12,831 nt of DNA from Flavobacteriales bacterium (GCA_027065935.1 JAMONI010000356.1:1-12831); one strand, 5' to 3'. Shown: positions 1-7,456, numbered from the stretch's first letter. Numbers and translations: made by a program. The notes: generated from the sequence alone by a model not told the origin.

Positions 1-167
1 CCCGGTGCGGTTCCTTGATCCACAAAGGCCGTATTATATTGAAATCCGCCTCTGGGATCGTTGATACGCATTCCCGTTGCTTTGGAAATGTTGCGATTAT
101 TCGAACAGGAAGTCATTCCTGTTATTACAACACCCAATGCGATGAACAATAAACTTTTGTATTTCAT
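1..167 (-). CDS. gldJ: GldJ-like gliding motility / type IX secretion lipoprotein, N-terminal part only
   Basis: Only the first 55 codons lie in the window; the gene runs off the left edge. The protein starts MKYKSLLFIALGVV, a lipoprotein signal peptide ending in a lipobox (MTSC, acylated Cys21), so the mature protein should be anchored in a membrane. After it come ATGMRIND and GGFQYNTAF, then a Gln-Gly-Thr-Ala-Pro-Gly run. This resembles, from memory, the segment just before the SUMF1/formylglycine-generating-enzyme-like domain in GldJ. Known for the family: GldJ is needed for gliding and supports stability of GldK and the type IX secretion machinery in Flavobacteria. The main domain is not visible, so the related lipoprotein GldK or another SUMF1-type lipoprotein remains possible. 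The ATG at 165-167 is the first in frame and lies about 40 bases downstream of the expected transcription start. Confidence 0.68.
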   Translation of the reverse strand, partial: MKYKSLLFIALGVVITGMTSCSNNRNISKATGMRINDPRGGFQYNTAFVDQGTAP

Positions 168-215
168 AACCTAACCAATATATGTGATGAAAAAAAAACT
201 TTACACTACAGGATG

Positions 216-244
216 CAAATATATGATAAATTTCTTTTTTACAA
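216..244 (-). promoter_or_regulatory. Bacteroidota-type promoter of the gldJ-like gene
   Basis: On the minus strand, TATATTTG (216-223) matches the Bacteroidota -7 element TAnnTTTG exactly, and a TTG (242-244) lies 18 bases upstream, inside the usual 17-23 spacing for the -33 element. Transcription should begin near 209, giving a leader of about 40 bases before the ATG at 167. It sits in the 103-base gap after the ABC permease gene, so the lipoprotein gene can be transcribed independently of it. No terminator-like hairpin is seen in that gap, so read-through from the permease gene is also possible. Confidence 0.7.
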
Positions 245-270
245 GTTTTCATTTTTTCATTAAACGTTAT

Positions 271-1533
271 TTAACCTTTTCTTATTGCATCGATGGGATG
301 TAATTTGGCGGCTTGCAAGGCCGGCCAAACGCCGGCTACGATGCCTATCAGAACGGAAACGCTCGCGGCGATGAAAATATTTTTCAAAGAAACGACCAAC
401 TCGAATCCCGAAAACATCTTGCTTCCGGCCAAAACGGCAATAAAGAGCAACATAAATCCCAAACTTCCGCCTATAACGGACAACAACACCGATTCGATCA
501 AAAATTCCCGCTTGATGATATTACGCTTGGCGCCCAGTGCTTTTTGAATGCCTATTTCTTTGGTACGCTCTTTTACGCTGACAAACATGATGTTGGCAAT
601 GCCGAAAGCCCCCACCAATAATGAAAATCCGCCCAAAATCCACCCCGCAATGCTGAGGGTGCGCATGCTTTCTTCCACCACTTCCTTCAAAAAATCGATG
701 TTGTTAATATAAAAATTGTTGTCCCGCCCGGGTTTTAATTTCCTGAATTTTCTTATCAATCGTTCGAGTTGTTCTTTGAGAAGGGGAACTTTGTCCGGAT
801 TTGAAGGCAACACCATAATGGTGGAATAGAACCGGGTTTGACCGGGATAAAATTTCTTCACAAAATTATACGGAACGAATATTTGATTATTGGTAGGATT
901 GATTTTAATCATGCCCGTATCCTTTTTTAAAACCCCTATGATGCGTATCTTTTTTCCGAATACTTGAATGTATCGGCCCACCGGATTTTCGCCAGGAAAA
1001 AGCGCTTCGGCCACTTCGCCCCCTATAACCGCCACAGGCAATCCCTTTTTGTCTTCAAATACATTATAAAATCTTCCTTCGGCCAAGTCGAATTTCATGA
1101 TACTAAAAACATTATAGGTATCCGAAACCAAAGAGACCCGGACTTTTTCCCGTCCTTTTTTGACCGGAACACTCGGTACCACCATCCTGAAATTCATAGC
1201 TTTAAACAAACCGGAGTCTAAATTTTCCTTTAAAAAAACATATTCGTCATACACCGGCCGCTTCATCCTTCGTAATTTGGCCCATTGGATGTTTCCCATA
1301 TTTTTGTAATCGAACCGGTCAATAAATAAGGTGTTATTGCCGAATTTATCGAGCGACTTGATTAAATACCGGTTGAGCGAGTCCACTCCCGTATAAATGG
1401 CCGACACCGAAAAAATACCTATGCTTACTCCCAACAAAGAAAGTGAAGTTCGCAAGATGTTGGTTTTTAACGACTTGACGGCCAGCTTAAAAGAAAGCAT
1501 CAAGGTTTCGAGGCTTTTTATCGTATCGGGCAT
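271..1533 (-). CDS. MacB/FtsX-family ABC transporter permease
   Basis: 420 residues with the MacB permease layout. TM1 is at about 29-50 and a large extracytoplasmic MacB core domain at about 51-290. Three C-terminal TM segments follow at about 294-318, 345-370 and 385-406. The FtsX-domain signature KERTKEIGIQKALGAKR (321-337) and the C-terminal PALQAAKLHPIDAIRKG (404-420) are typical. The family works by mechanotransmission, coupling cytoplasmic ATP hydrolysis to movement of the periplasmic domain, often in efflux or lipoprotein handling; the substrate here cannot be told. No ATPase gene is adjacent in the window. Start: the ATG at 1533 is used because an in-frame stop lies four codons upstream and relatives recalled from memory have a similar lead-in before TM1; Met12 (1500) is the alternative, and neither has a clear Shine-Dalgarno. 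Transcribed divergently from mreB across 107 bases. Confidence 0.9.
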   Translation of the reverse strand: MPDTIKSLETLMLSFKLAVKSLKTNILRTSLSLLGVSIGIFSVSAIYTGVDSLNRYLIKSLDKFGNNTLFIDRFDYKNMGNIQWAKLRRMKRPVYDEYVFLKENLDSGLFKAMNFRMVVPSVPVKKGREKVRVSLVSDTYNVFSIMKFDLAEGRFYNVFEDKKGLPVAVIGGEVAEALFPGENPVGRYIQVFGKKIRIIGVLKKDTGMIKINPTNNQIFVPYNFVKKFYPGQTRFYSTIMVLPSNPDKVPLLKEQLERLIRKFRKLKPGRDNNFYINNIDFLKEVVEESMRTLSIAGWILGGFSLLVGAFGIANIMFVSVKERTKEIGIQKALGAKRNIIKREFLIESVLLSVIGGSLGFMLLFIAVLAGSKMFSGFELVVSLKNIFIAASVSVLIGIVAGVWPALQAAKLHPIDAIRKG

Positions 1534-1605
1534 TAGGCTGTTTTATTTTCAAGCGTTAAGTTAAAAAAAAATTTATAGATAAACTATTCATAATTAGTTT
1601 TTTTG

Positions 1606-1613
1606 TAACTTTG
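1606..1613 (+). promoter_or_regulatory. -7 element of the mreBCD-mrdA-rodA promoter
   Basis: TAACTTTG matches the Bacteroidota -7 consensus TAnnTTTG exactly and lies 27 bases before the mreB ATG, so the leader would be only about 20 bases long. No TTG is present at the usual 17-23 base distance upstream, so the -33 element is poor. The surrounding 1541-1610 stretch is strongly A+T rich. This is the only good promoter match upstream of the five-gene operon. It also argues against translation starting at the TTG at 1611, which is part of the element. Confidence 0.6.
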
Positions 1614-1640
1614 AAATTCAATAAAAATTTGCTTGCCGGT

Positions 1641-2669
1641 ATGGGATTTTTCGATTTTATGACCAAAGAAATCGCCATTGATTTGGGTACGGCCAACACC
1701 TTAATCATTTATAATGACAAAATCGTGGTGGACAGCCCTTCCATTGTGGCACGTGATTTAAAAACGGGAAAAGTGATTGCCGTTGGCAAGGAGGCGGCAC
1801 TTATGCAAGGCAAAACCCATGAAGGCATTCAAACCATTCGTCCGCTTAAAGACGGTGTGATTGCCGACTTTGAAGCCGCCGAGCTTATGATACAGGAATT
1901 CATCCGAAAAATCCCTCCTTTCAAAAAATCCTTCTTCTCGCCCAAGCTGAAAATGGTGATTTGTATTCCGTCGGGCATTACCGAAGTGGAAAAGCGTGCC
2001 GTTAGAGATTCGGCCGAAAAAGTCAATGCCAGCGAAGTGTATCTTATTCACGAACCCGTGGCGGCGGCCATCGGTATGGGCATCGACATTCAAAAACCAC
2101 AAGGTAACATGGTTATTGACATCGGCGGGGGCACCACTGAAATCGCCGTTATTGCCTTAAACGGAATCGCCGTAAAAAAGTCCGTCAAAATAGCCGGTGA
2201 CGTATTCAATTCCGACATTATTTCCTATATGCGTAACAAGCACAATCTGCTGATCGGTGAACGCATGGCCGAGAGCATTAAAATAGAAACCGGAGCGGCC
2301 ACAGACGAACTCCCTAATCCGCCCGAGCCGTTTAACGTACAGGGACGCGACCTGATCACCGGCAAACCCAAGCAAGTTACCATTACCTTTAACGAGGTGG
2401 CCAAAGCTTTGGACAAGTCGCTTACGCGTATAACGGATGCCATCATCGAAACCCTTTCGGTTACTCCGCCCGAACTTTCGGCCGATATTTACAAAAGCGG
2501 ATTATACTTGGCCGGAGGCGGTTCATTACTGCGCGGTTTGGATAAGCGCATCAGCGACGCAACCGAACTTCCCGTTCACATTGCCGAAGACCCCTTGAGA
2601 GCCGTCATCCGGGGTACCGGACTCGTTTCCAAAGATTTCAATAAATACAAAAGCGTACTATTGCGATAA
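1641..2669 (+). CDS. mreB: Rod shape-determining actin homologue MreB
   Basis: 342 residues, close to the usual 335-350 of MreB. It is a cytoplasmic, membrane-associated ATP-binding actin homologue whose filaments position the elongation machinery. Visible actin-fold motifs are phosphate-1 IDLGTANTLIIY (13-24), the catalytic-glutamate region YLIHEPVAAAIG (134-145), phosphate-2 VIDIGGGTTEIAV (158-170) and the adenosine motif LAGGGSLLRGL (290-300). The N-terminal MGFFDFM is short and hydrophobic, as expected for membrane contact. The frame is open back to a TTG at 1611, but that codon lies in the promoter -7 element, so I chose the ATG at 1641; the ATG at 1659 is less likely because it would remove the membrane-contacting end. 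First gene of the operon: its TAA is followed at once by the mreC ATG. Confidence 0.97.
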   Translation: MGFFDFMTKEIAIDLGTANTLIIYNDKIVVDSPSIVARDLKTGKVIAVGKEAALMQGKTHEGIQTIRPLKDGVIADFEAAELMIQEFIRKIPPFKKSFFSPKLKMVICIPSGITEVEKRAVRDSAEKVNASEVYLIHEPVAAAIGMGIDIQKPQGNMVIDIGGGTTEIAVIALNGIAVKKSVKIAGDVFNSDIISYMRNKHNLLIGERMAESIKIETGAATDELPNPPEPFNVQGRDLITGKPKQVTITFNEVAKALDKSLTRITDAIIETLSVTPPELSADIYKSGLYLAGGGSLLRGLDKRISDATELPVHIAEDPLRAVIRGTGLVSKDFNKYKSVLLR

Positions 2670-3449
2670 ATGTCTGTAATCAATCGTTTGTTCTTCCGAA
2701 AAATCAATTTTTGGATTTTTGCTTTCCTAATGTCCGTATCTTTGTTGTTGACTTACCGGAGCAATAGTGTTTTTCAATTTAATGTCAACAACACGATGTT
2801 GGAAATTACGGGCATTTTCAACAAACCTTTCCGGAAATGGAAGGATTTGTTACGAGTGAAACGGAACTACGAGACCCTGCTCAAAGAAAACACGGATTTG
2901 CTCAACAAAAAGTTCGGCGGGCAGGCTCCCCCGTCATCGTTTTCGATTACATCGGCCCGGATTGTATCGCGGCATACCGGTGCATATAAAAATTTTATTA
3001 TCCTCGACAAAGGCAAAGCCGACGGCATACATGTTTCGGACGGCGTATGGACATCGGAAGGTGCGGTGGGGGTCGTGTCGAGTGTTTCCGAGCATTTTTC
3101 AAAGGTTTTTCTGCTTCGGCATCCTACCGTTACGCTCAGCGTCAAGCTCGACAAACCCGGCCATTACGGATTTACAAACTGGAAGATGAACGGCGAAAAA
3201 CTTATCCGAGTGGTCGATATTCCTGTTGAAGCGGACGTTCAAGCGGGCGATACGGTACGCACCTCGGGGATGTCATTGATTTTTCCGGAAAACATTCCCG
3301 TAGGGCATGTGGTCGGGGTGGTTGATACCGAAGGCGAAGGAAAAGTGCTAAAGGTGCGCCCCTTTGCTGACATCGACAGGATTTCCTATGTTTATATCGG
3401 ATTTCATCCCCGACGAGAGGAATTGAAAAAAATCATCAATGAACCTTAA
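2670..3449 (+). CDS. mreC: Rod shape-determining protein MreC
   Basis: 259 residues. It is a single-pass inner-membrane protein of the elongasome whose periplasmic part contacts PBP2 and helps switch it to the active state (known for the family). A cytoplasmic stub carries Arg10 and Lys11, followed by one TM helix at about 12-28. A short helical or coiled-coil stretch at about 55-80 includes LRVKRNYETLLKEN. The paired beta-barrel domain follows, with the family patterns ILDKGKADGIHVSDGV (111-126), GAVGVVSSVS (131-140) and GDTVRTSGMSLIFPENIPVG (193-212). The coiled coil looks short. The start codon directly follows the mreB stop, and the end overlaps the start of mreD by 11 bases, suggesting coupled translation. 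Confidence 0.96.
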   Translation: MSVINRLFFRKINFWIFAFLMSVSLLLTYRSNSVFQFNVNNTMLEITGIFNKPFRKWKDLLRVKRNYETLLKENTDLLNKKFGGQAPPSSFSITSARIVSRHTGAYKNFIILDKGKADGIHVSDGVWTSEGAVGVVSSVSEHFSKVFLLRHPTVTLSVKLDKPGHYGFTNWKMNGEKLIRVVDIPVEADVQAGDTVRTSGMSLIFPENIPVGHVVGVVDTEGEGKVLKVRPFADIDRISYVYIGFHPRREELKKIINEP

Positions 3450-3951
3450 AATCGTCATTAACTTCGTCATTGCCGTTGCCTTGCAGGTGTTTGTATTTAA
3501 TTTTGCGGGTAATTTTACGAATTACCTGCCCTACTTCGGGTTGATTGCCGTAATTTTGTTTCCCTTCAGGTTGAGCAAAAGCCTGTATTTGCTTTATGCG
3601 TTCGCAACGGGGTTGAGCATCGACCTTTCGCTTGGCACGGGCGGCGTTTTTGCAGGAGCGTCGGTTGGTTTTGCCTATTTACGGGATTTTATCATCAGCC
3701 GGTTCAGGAAGGATTGGTCCGAACGCAAAACCGAATTGGTTCATTTGTCATTAAATTCTTTGATTATTTACATCATAATGTCGAGTTTGCTTTTGACCGC
3801 ACTGGTGTATATGCTCGATGCCGCATCCGTAAAAATCGTGTTTTACACTTGGCCTCATATTCTCAAGCATGCGGCAATCAATGCTTTTTTTTACTTGGTA
3901 TTTACGCTGATTTTCGTATGGGACAACGTGTATAAAACGAGTGTAAAATAA
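3439..3951 (+). CDS. mreD: Rod shape-determining membrane protein MreD
   Basis: 170 residues, very hydrophobic, similar in length to other MreD proteins (about 160-175). About five membrane segments can be seen at roughly 4-24, 31-47, 48-82 (probably one or two), 105-126 and 143-161. The GLSIDLSLGTGGVFAGAS region (58-75) is typical of MreD, where a polar Asp sits in the membrane part followed by a Gly-rich turn. MreD is an integral inner-membrane component of the elongation complex that modulates MreC action on PBP2; its biochemical role is not well defined. Assignment rests on position between mreC and mrdA and on hydrophobicity as much as on sequence. It overlaps mreC by 11 bases and lies 2 bases before mrdA. 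Confidence 0.92.
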   Translation: MNLKIVINFVIAVALQVFVFNFAGNFTNYLPYFGLIAVILFPFRLSKSLYLLYAFATGLSIDLSLGTGGVFAGASVGFAYLRDFIISRFRKDWSERKTELVHLSLNSLIIYIIMSSLLLTALVYMLDAASVKIVFYTWPHILKHAAINAFFYLVFTLIFVWDNVYKTSVK

Positions 3952-3953
3952 TT

Positions 3954-5822
3954 ATGGCCAAGCAAACGAAAATATTTATCGTCCTATTGTTCTTGTTGTT
4001 TCTCACGGTGTCAATCAGGTTGGGACTGTTACAACTCCGAGACAACCCTTACAAAGAACTTGCCCGGGTCAATTCACTGATCAAGGAATACGTTCCCGCT
4101 CCGAGAGGAAAGATTTACGATCGCAACGGTAAACTTTTGGTTTCCAACCAACCCGTTTATTCCGTTTATGTTATTCCGTCGCGTTTGGAAGCTTTCGACA
4201 CGTTGAAGTTAATCCGTTTGTTGGATATGGACAAGAAAACTTTTATAAAAAGGCTGCACCGGGCCAAACGGTATTCAATGTTTAAAGCATCACCCGTGTC
4301 GGAAGAATATCTTATGCCGGAAATTGCACCGCTCCGGGAAATCATTTACGAATTTCCGGGATTTTTCATCAAGAAAAGCCATATCAGAAAATACCATACG
4401 CGGCATGCGGCCAACGTATTGGGTTATTTACAGGAAGTTCATCCCGAATTGTTAAAAAAAGACCCGTTCTACGAACCCGGCGATCGCGTAGGAGTGGCAG
4501 GTATCGAAAAATATTACGAAAAGAAATTAAGAGGCGTTAAAGGGGTTAAATATTACAACAGAGACAAGCTTAACCGGAAAACCAGTTCTTACCTCGACGG
4601 TCAACGGGACAAAGCCCCCGTTCCGGGCAAAGACATTACCCTAAGCATCGACATCGAACTGCAAGCTTTTATCGACACTTTGATGCAAAACAAACACGGC
4701 GCCGTGGTGGTACTTGACCCCGACAACGGCGAAGTGCTTGCCCTAGTGTCCGCTCCGTCATACGCACCCGACATATTTATTCAACGCAACCGGAACATTA
4801 TCATTCAATCGCTCCTGCGTGACAAGCTGCATAAGCCGCTTTACGACCGGAGCATTTTGGGCACTTATCCGCCCGGTTCGCCTTTCAAATTAATTAATGC
4901 CCTTGTAGGATTGCAAGAAGGCGTGATTACCTCCGGCACTTATTACATTTGTAATCACGGATTTTCCTACGGCAACCGTTTTATGAAATGTCATTGCGGG
5001 GCAAACGGCCGTCCCGTAGGACTCGGATATGCCGTTCCGTTTTCGTGTAACACTTTTTTTTCCAAATCCTACCTTAAAATGTTGGATTACAACGGCAATC
5101 CGCGTGAAGGTATTCAAAGGTGGAGCAATTACGTAAAGAGTTTCGGACTGGGCGATTATCTGGGCATCGATTTGCCTACCGGACGCAAAGGAAACGTGCC
5201 CGACAGCGCTTACTATAACCGGTTTTTCGGTCATAACAAATGGCGCGGCACTTACGTGATATCCAACGCAATCGGTCAGGGGCAGATACTCGTCACCCCG
5301 CTTCAGATGGCCAATATGACGGCGGCTATTGCCAACCGTGGTTTTTTCTTCACCCCGCATTTGGCCGTTTCCATAGAAAACGATTCCATTCCTTCACAGT
5401 TCAAAATCAAACGAAAAACACTGATTGACAAACGCCATTTTGAACCCGTCATCGAAGGTATGCACCGCGTTTATACGGTGGGAACGGCACAATCCCTTCG
5501 CATACCGGACATTGACATTTGCGGAAAAACCGGAACGGCCGAAAATTTTACACGCATCAACGGAAAAAAAGTCCAACTTCCCGACCACTCCATATTCGTG
5601 GCATTCGCCCCTAAGGAACGACCCGAAATCGTAGTTTCGGTCTTTATTGAAAACGGCGGATACGGAAGCCGGTTGGCCGGTCCCATTGCATCGTTAATTA
5701 TCGAAAAATATCTGAAGGGAAAAATATCCCGAACGGATTTGTACGATAAAGTAGTTACTACGGACCTGTACCATATTTACGAATACAAAACACATGGAAA
5801 CACGAAGGAAAATAAGCCTTAA
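3954..5822 (+). CDS. mrdA: Penicillin-binding protein 2, elongation-specific peptidoglycan transpeptidase
   Basis: 622 residues, near the usual 600-650. It crosslinks peptidoglycan stem peptides during side-wall growth as partner of RodA and is a beta-lactam target. One N-terminal TM helix (about 7-24) anchors it. The dimerisation domain starts with PAPRGKIYDRNGKLLVSN (48-65) and the transpeptidase domain follows from about 245. Catalytic motifs are all present: SxxK as SPFK (Ser309, Lys312, in YPPGSPFK), SxN as SCN (364-366) and KTG (525-527, GKTGTAEN). Pro rather than Thr after the nucleophile I recall as common in this phylum. Unusual to the eye are Cys333, His335, Cys346, His347, Cys348 and Cys365 between the first two motifs, a possible metal site. 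Starts 2 bases after mreD; its last 29 bases overlap rodA in another frame. Confidence 0.97.
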   Translation: MAKQTKIFIVLLFLLFLTVSIRLGLLQLRDNPYKELARVNSLIKEYVPAPRGKIYDRNGKLLVSNQPVYSVYVIPSRLEAFDTLKLIRLLDMDKKTFIKRLHRAKRYSMFKASPVSEEYLMPEIAPLREIIYEFPGFFIKKSHIRKYHTRHAANVLGYLQEVHPELLKKDPFYEPGDRVGVAGIEKYYEKKLRGVKGVKYYNRDKLNRKTSSYLDGQRDKAPVPGKDITLSIDIELQAFIDTLMQNKHGAVVVLDPDNGEVLALVSAPSYAPDIFIQRNRNIIIQSLLRDKLHKPLYDRSILGTYPPGSPFKLINALVGLQEGVITSGTYYICNHGFSYGNRFMKCHCGANGRPVGLGYAVPFSCNTFFSKSYLKMLDYNGNPREGIQRWSNYVKSFGLGDYLGIDLPTGRKGNVPDSAYYNRFFGHNKWRGTYVISNAIGQGQILVTPLQMANMTAAIANRGFFFTPHLAVSIENDSIPSQFKIKRKTLIDKRHFEPVIEGMHRVYTVGTAQSLRIPDIDICGKTGTAENFTRINGKKVQLPDHSIFVAFAPKERPEIVVSVFIENGGYGSRLAGPIASLIIEKYLKGKISRTDLYDKVVTTDLYHIYEYKTHGNTKENKP

Positions 5823-7065
5823 GCATTACGACCCTTGGAGCATGTTGCTTTATTTGATCATTGTGGTGTCGGGGTTGATATTATTGTACGGTTTGGATAC
5901 GGTGCATACCGAATGGCACAAGTCCACGAGTTATCTGTCCAAACAGCTCACTTGGTTCGGGCTGAGTGTGGTGGGGTTTGCATTGATTTATTTCTCAAAT
6001 GTCAATAAGGTTAAAGAGTGGAGTTCGTTGATTTATTTGGCGGGTATTCTACTGCTGGCCGGATTGTTTGTGTTCGGCAAAGAAGTGTCGGGTGCCAAAG
6101 CGTGGTACCGGATAGGGAGTATCGGTTTTCAACCCGCCGAATTTATGAAATTGGCCGTAACCTTAGGTTTGGCCAAGCTCATCAGCGAACGGGGGTTCGA
6201 TTTGAACAAAAAGCGCGATATTTTCAAGGCCTTACTTCTTATCGGCGTGCCCGCATTGCTGATTCTCTTGCAACCGGATTTGGGTACGGTATTGGTTTTT
6301 TCGGCTTTTATTTTCGTATTGTACCGGGAAGGTTTGAGCGGGTTTTACATTTTTCCGTTTGTTTGGCTTGTTTTGTTGTTTTTCTTTACCGTAAAGTTCG
6401 GTGCGTCACCCGTTGTTCGTACTTTGGTTGTCGTATTTTTGGCCGGTGCTTTATTGATTTACCGTAGCGCCAAAAAACACAAATGGAATTATATCGGATT
6501 GTTGTTTTTGTTTTTGTCTTTTTCGGTGGGCGCCGTGTTGTTTACTTCATATATTTATAACGGGGTATTGAGACCGCATCAGCAAAAAAGGATTGCCTTG
6601 CTCCTTGGAAAGATTTCCGATGATCAAGGGGTGGGTTATCACCTAAAACAATCTTTGATCGCCATCAGCAACGGGAACTGGCAAGGTCAAGGTTTTACAC
6701 AAGGAGCGCAACTTCGAGGCAATTATATTCCGGAACAACATACGGATTATATTTTTACGGCTTTGGCCGAACAGTTCGGTTTTACGGGTTCGATGATTTT
6801 TTTGTCGGTTTATCTGCTTTTTATTATCCGGTTGTTGGTGCTTGCCGAGCGGCAAAAACAAGCATTTTCTCGCATTACGGGATACGGCTTGGCCGCTTTA
6901 CTTTCCGTGCATTTATTTATCAACGTGCTTATGGTTATGGGATTGTTTCCCGTAGTGGGTATTCCCATTGTCTTTGTCAGCTACGGCGGTTCGTCGTTGT
7001 TTTTCTTTTCGCTTTTGCTGTTTTTGTTTTTAAAGTTCGATGCCAACAGAATCGACGAGTTCTAA
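5794..7065 (+). CDS. rodA: SEDS peptidoglycan polymerase RodA
   Basis: 423 residues, longer than E. coli RodA (about 370) but with the full SEDS pattern. RodA is the multi-pass glycosyltransferase that polymerises lipid II into glycan strands and works as a unit with PBP2. About ten membrane helices are seen. Signature stretches are AWYRIGSIGFQPAEFMKL (103-120), LLQPDLGTVLVF (158-169), YIPEQHTDYIFTALAEQFGF (311-330) and VGIPIVFVSYGGSSL (388-402). Asp318 in HTDYIF corresponds to the essential acidic residue known for SEDS polymerases. The two hydrophobic stretches around 183-225 account for some extra length. The ATG at 5794 is favoured because METRRKISLKHYDPW gives a charged N-terminus before TM1; it overlaps mrdA by 29 bases. 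Its TAA overlaps the stop of the convergent downstream gene. Confidence 0.96.
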   Translation: METRRKISLKHYDPWSMLLYLIIVVSGLILLYGLDTVHTEWHKSTSYLSKQLTWFGLSVVGFALIYFSNVNKVKEWSSLIYLAGILLLAGLFVFGKEVSGAKAWYRIGSIGFQPAEFMKLAVTLGLAKLISERGFDLNKKRDIFKALLLIGVPALLILLQPDLGTVLVFSAFIFVLYREGLSGFYIFPFVWLVLLFFFTVKFGASPVVRTLVVVFLAGALLIYRSAKKHKWNYIGLLFLFLSFSVGAVLFTSYIYNGVLRPHQQKRIALLLGKISDDQGVGYHLKQSLIAISNGNWQGQGFTQGAQLRGNYIPEQHTDYIFTALAEQFGFTGSMIFLSVYLLFIIRLLVLAERQKQAFSRITGYGLAALLSVHLFINVLMVMGLFPVVGIPIVFVSYGGSSLFFFSLLLFLFLKFDANRIDEF

Positions 7066-7430
7066 CGTTTTTTCGGATACACGATAAGCGCATCGGGAAA
7101 TTCGTCCCGGATAAGTTGCATAGCCCTTTCCACTTCAAATTTGGTGTAGTATTCTCCCGTCCATACTTTATATTCGGGATTTTCCCAAGTTACAAAGGCT
7201 TTGGAATTGGGATATTTCTTGATAAAATCATTTAGGATGCGTTTGGCTGTGTTGATGTCGGAGCCATTGTAAATTTGAATGTAATAAAAAGCGTCCTTTT
7301 TCCGGTTCTTTAAGCATTCGGCTTTTTTATCCAGTAAAATATCGGCTTTATGTTCGGTTACTTCGGCATATTGCGCACGCGATAGGAAATAACCCGAGAA
7401 AACAAAAAGTAAGACGAGTGCGATTCTCAT
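7062..7430 (-). CDS. Small secreted SPOR-domain-like protein
   Basis: 122 residues. The N-terminus MRIALVLLFVFSGYFLSRAQ looks like a Sec signal peptide, probably cut after Ala19 with no lipobox, so the product is likely periplasmic. The rest is a short linker and one compact alpha/beta unit at about 47-118. YYIQIYNGSD (49-58), YKVWTGEYYTKFEVERAMQL (87-106) and a final FPDALIVYP (111-119) follow the usual SPOR order: strand, helix, strand with Tyr-Lys-Val and Gly, helix, strand. SPOR domains bind peptidoglycan strands lacking stem peptides. That fits a cell-wall role next to the elongation operon, but function here is inferred from fold pattern and position only. It converges on rodA with overlapping stop codons and has its own promoter. 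It is separated from the act operon by a terminator. Confidence 0.75.
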   Translation of the reverse strand: MRIALVLLFVFSGYFLSRAQYAEVTEHKADILLDKKAECLKNRKKDAFYYIQIYNGSDINTAKRILNDFIKKYPNSKAFVTWENPEYKVWTGEYYTKFEVERAMQLIRDEFPDALIVYPKKR

Positions 7431-7456
7431 GAGGAAACACTTTGTTTTGACAACAA

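Noticed and set aside
255..275. Short inverted repeat (TTAAA/TTTAA) after the ABC permease stop as a terminator
   Set aside because: Only five A/T pairs in the stem and no clear T tract following on the minus strand, too weak for a rho-independent terminator.
1568..1575. TAAATTTT on the minus strand as a possible -7 element for the ABC permease gene
   Set aside because: It differs from TAnnTTTG in the final G, has no TTG at the right spacing, and lies in a homopolymer-rich A/T tract where chance matches are likely. The permease promoter therefore stays unassigned.
4890..5360. Minus-strand open frame of 156 codons opposite mrdA
   Set aside because: Antisense to the PBP2 transpeptidase domain containing SCN and the Cys cluster; no family features and no promoter.
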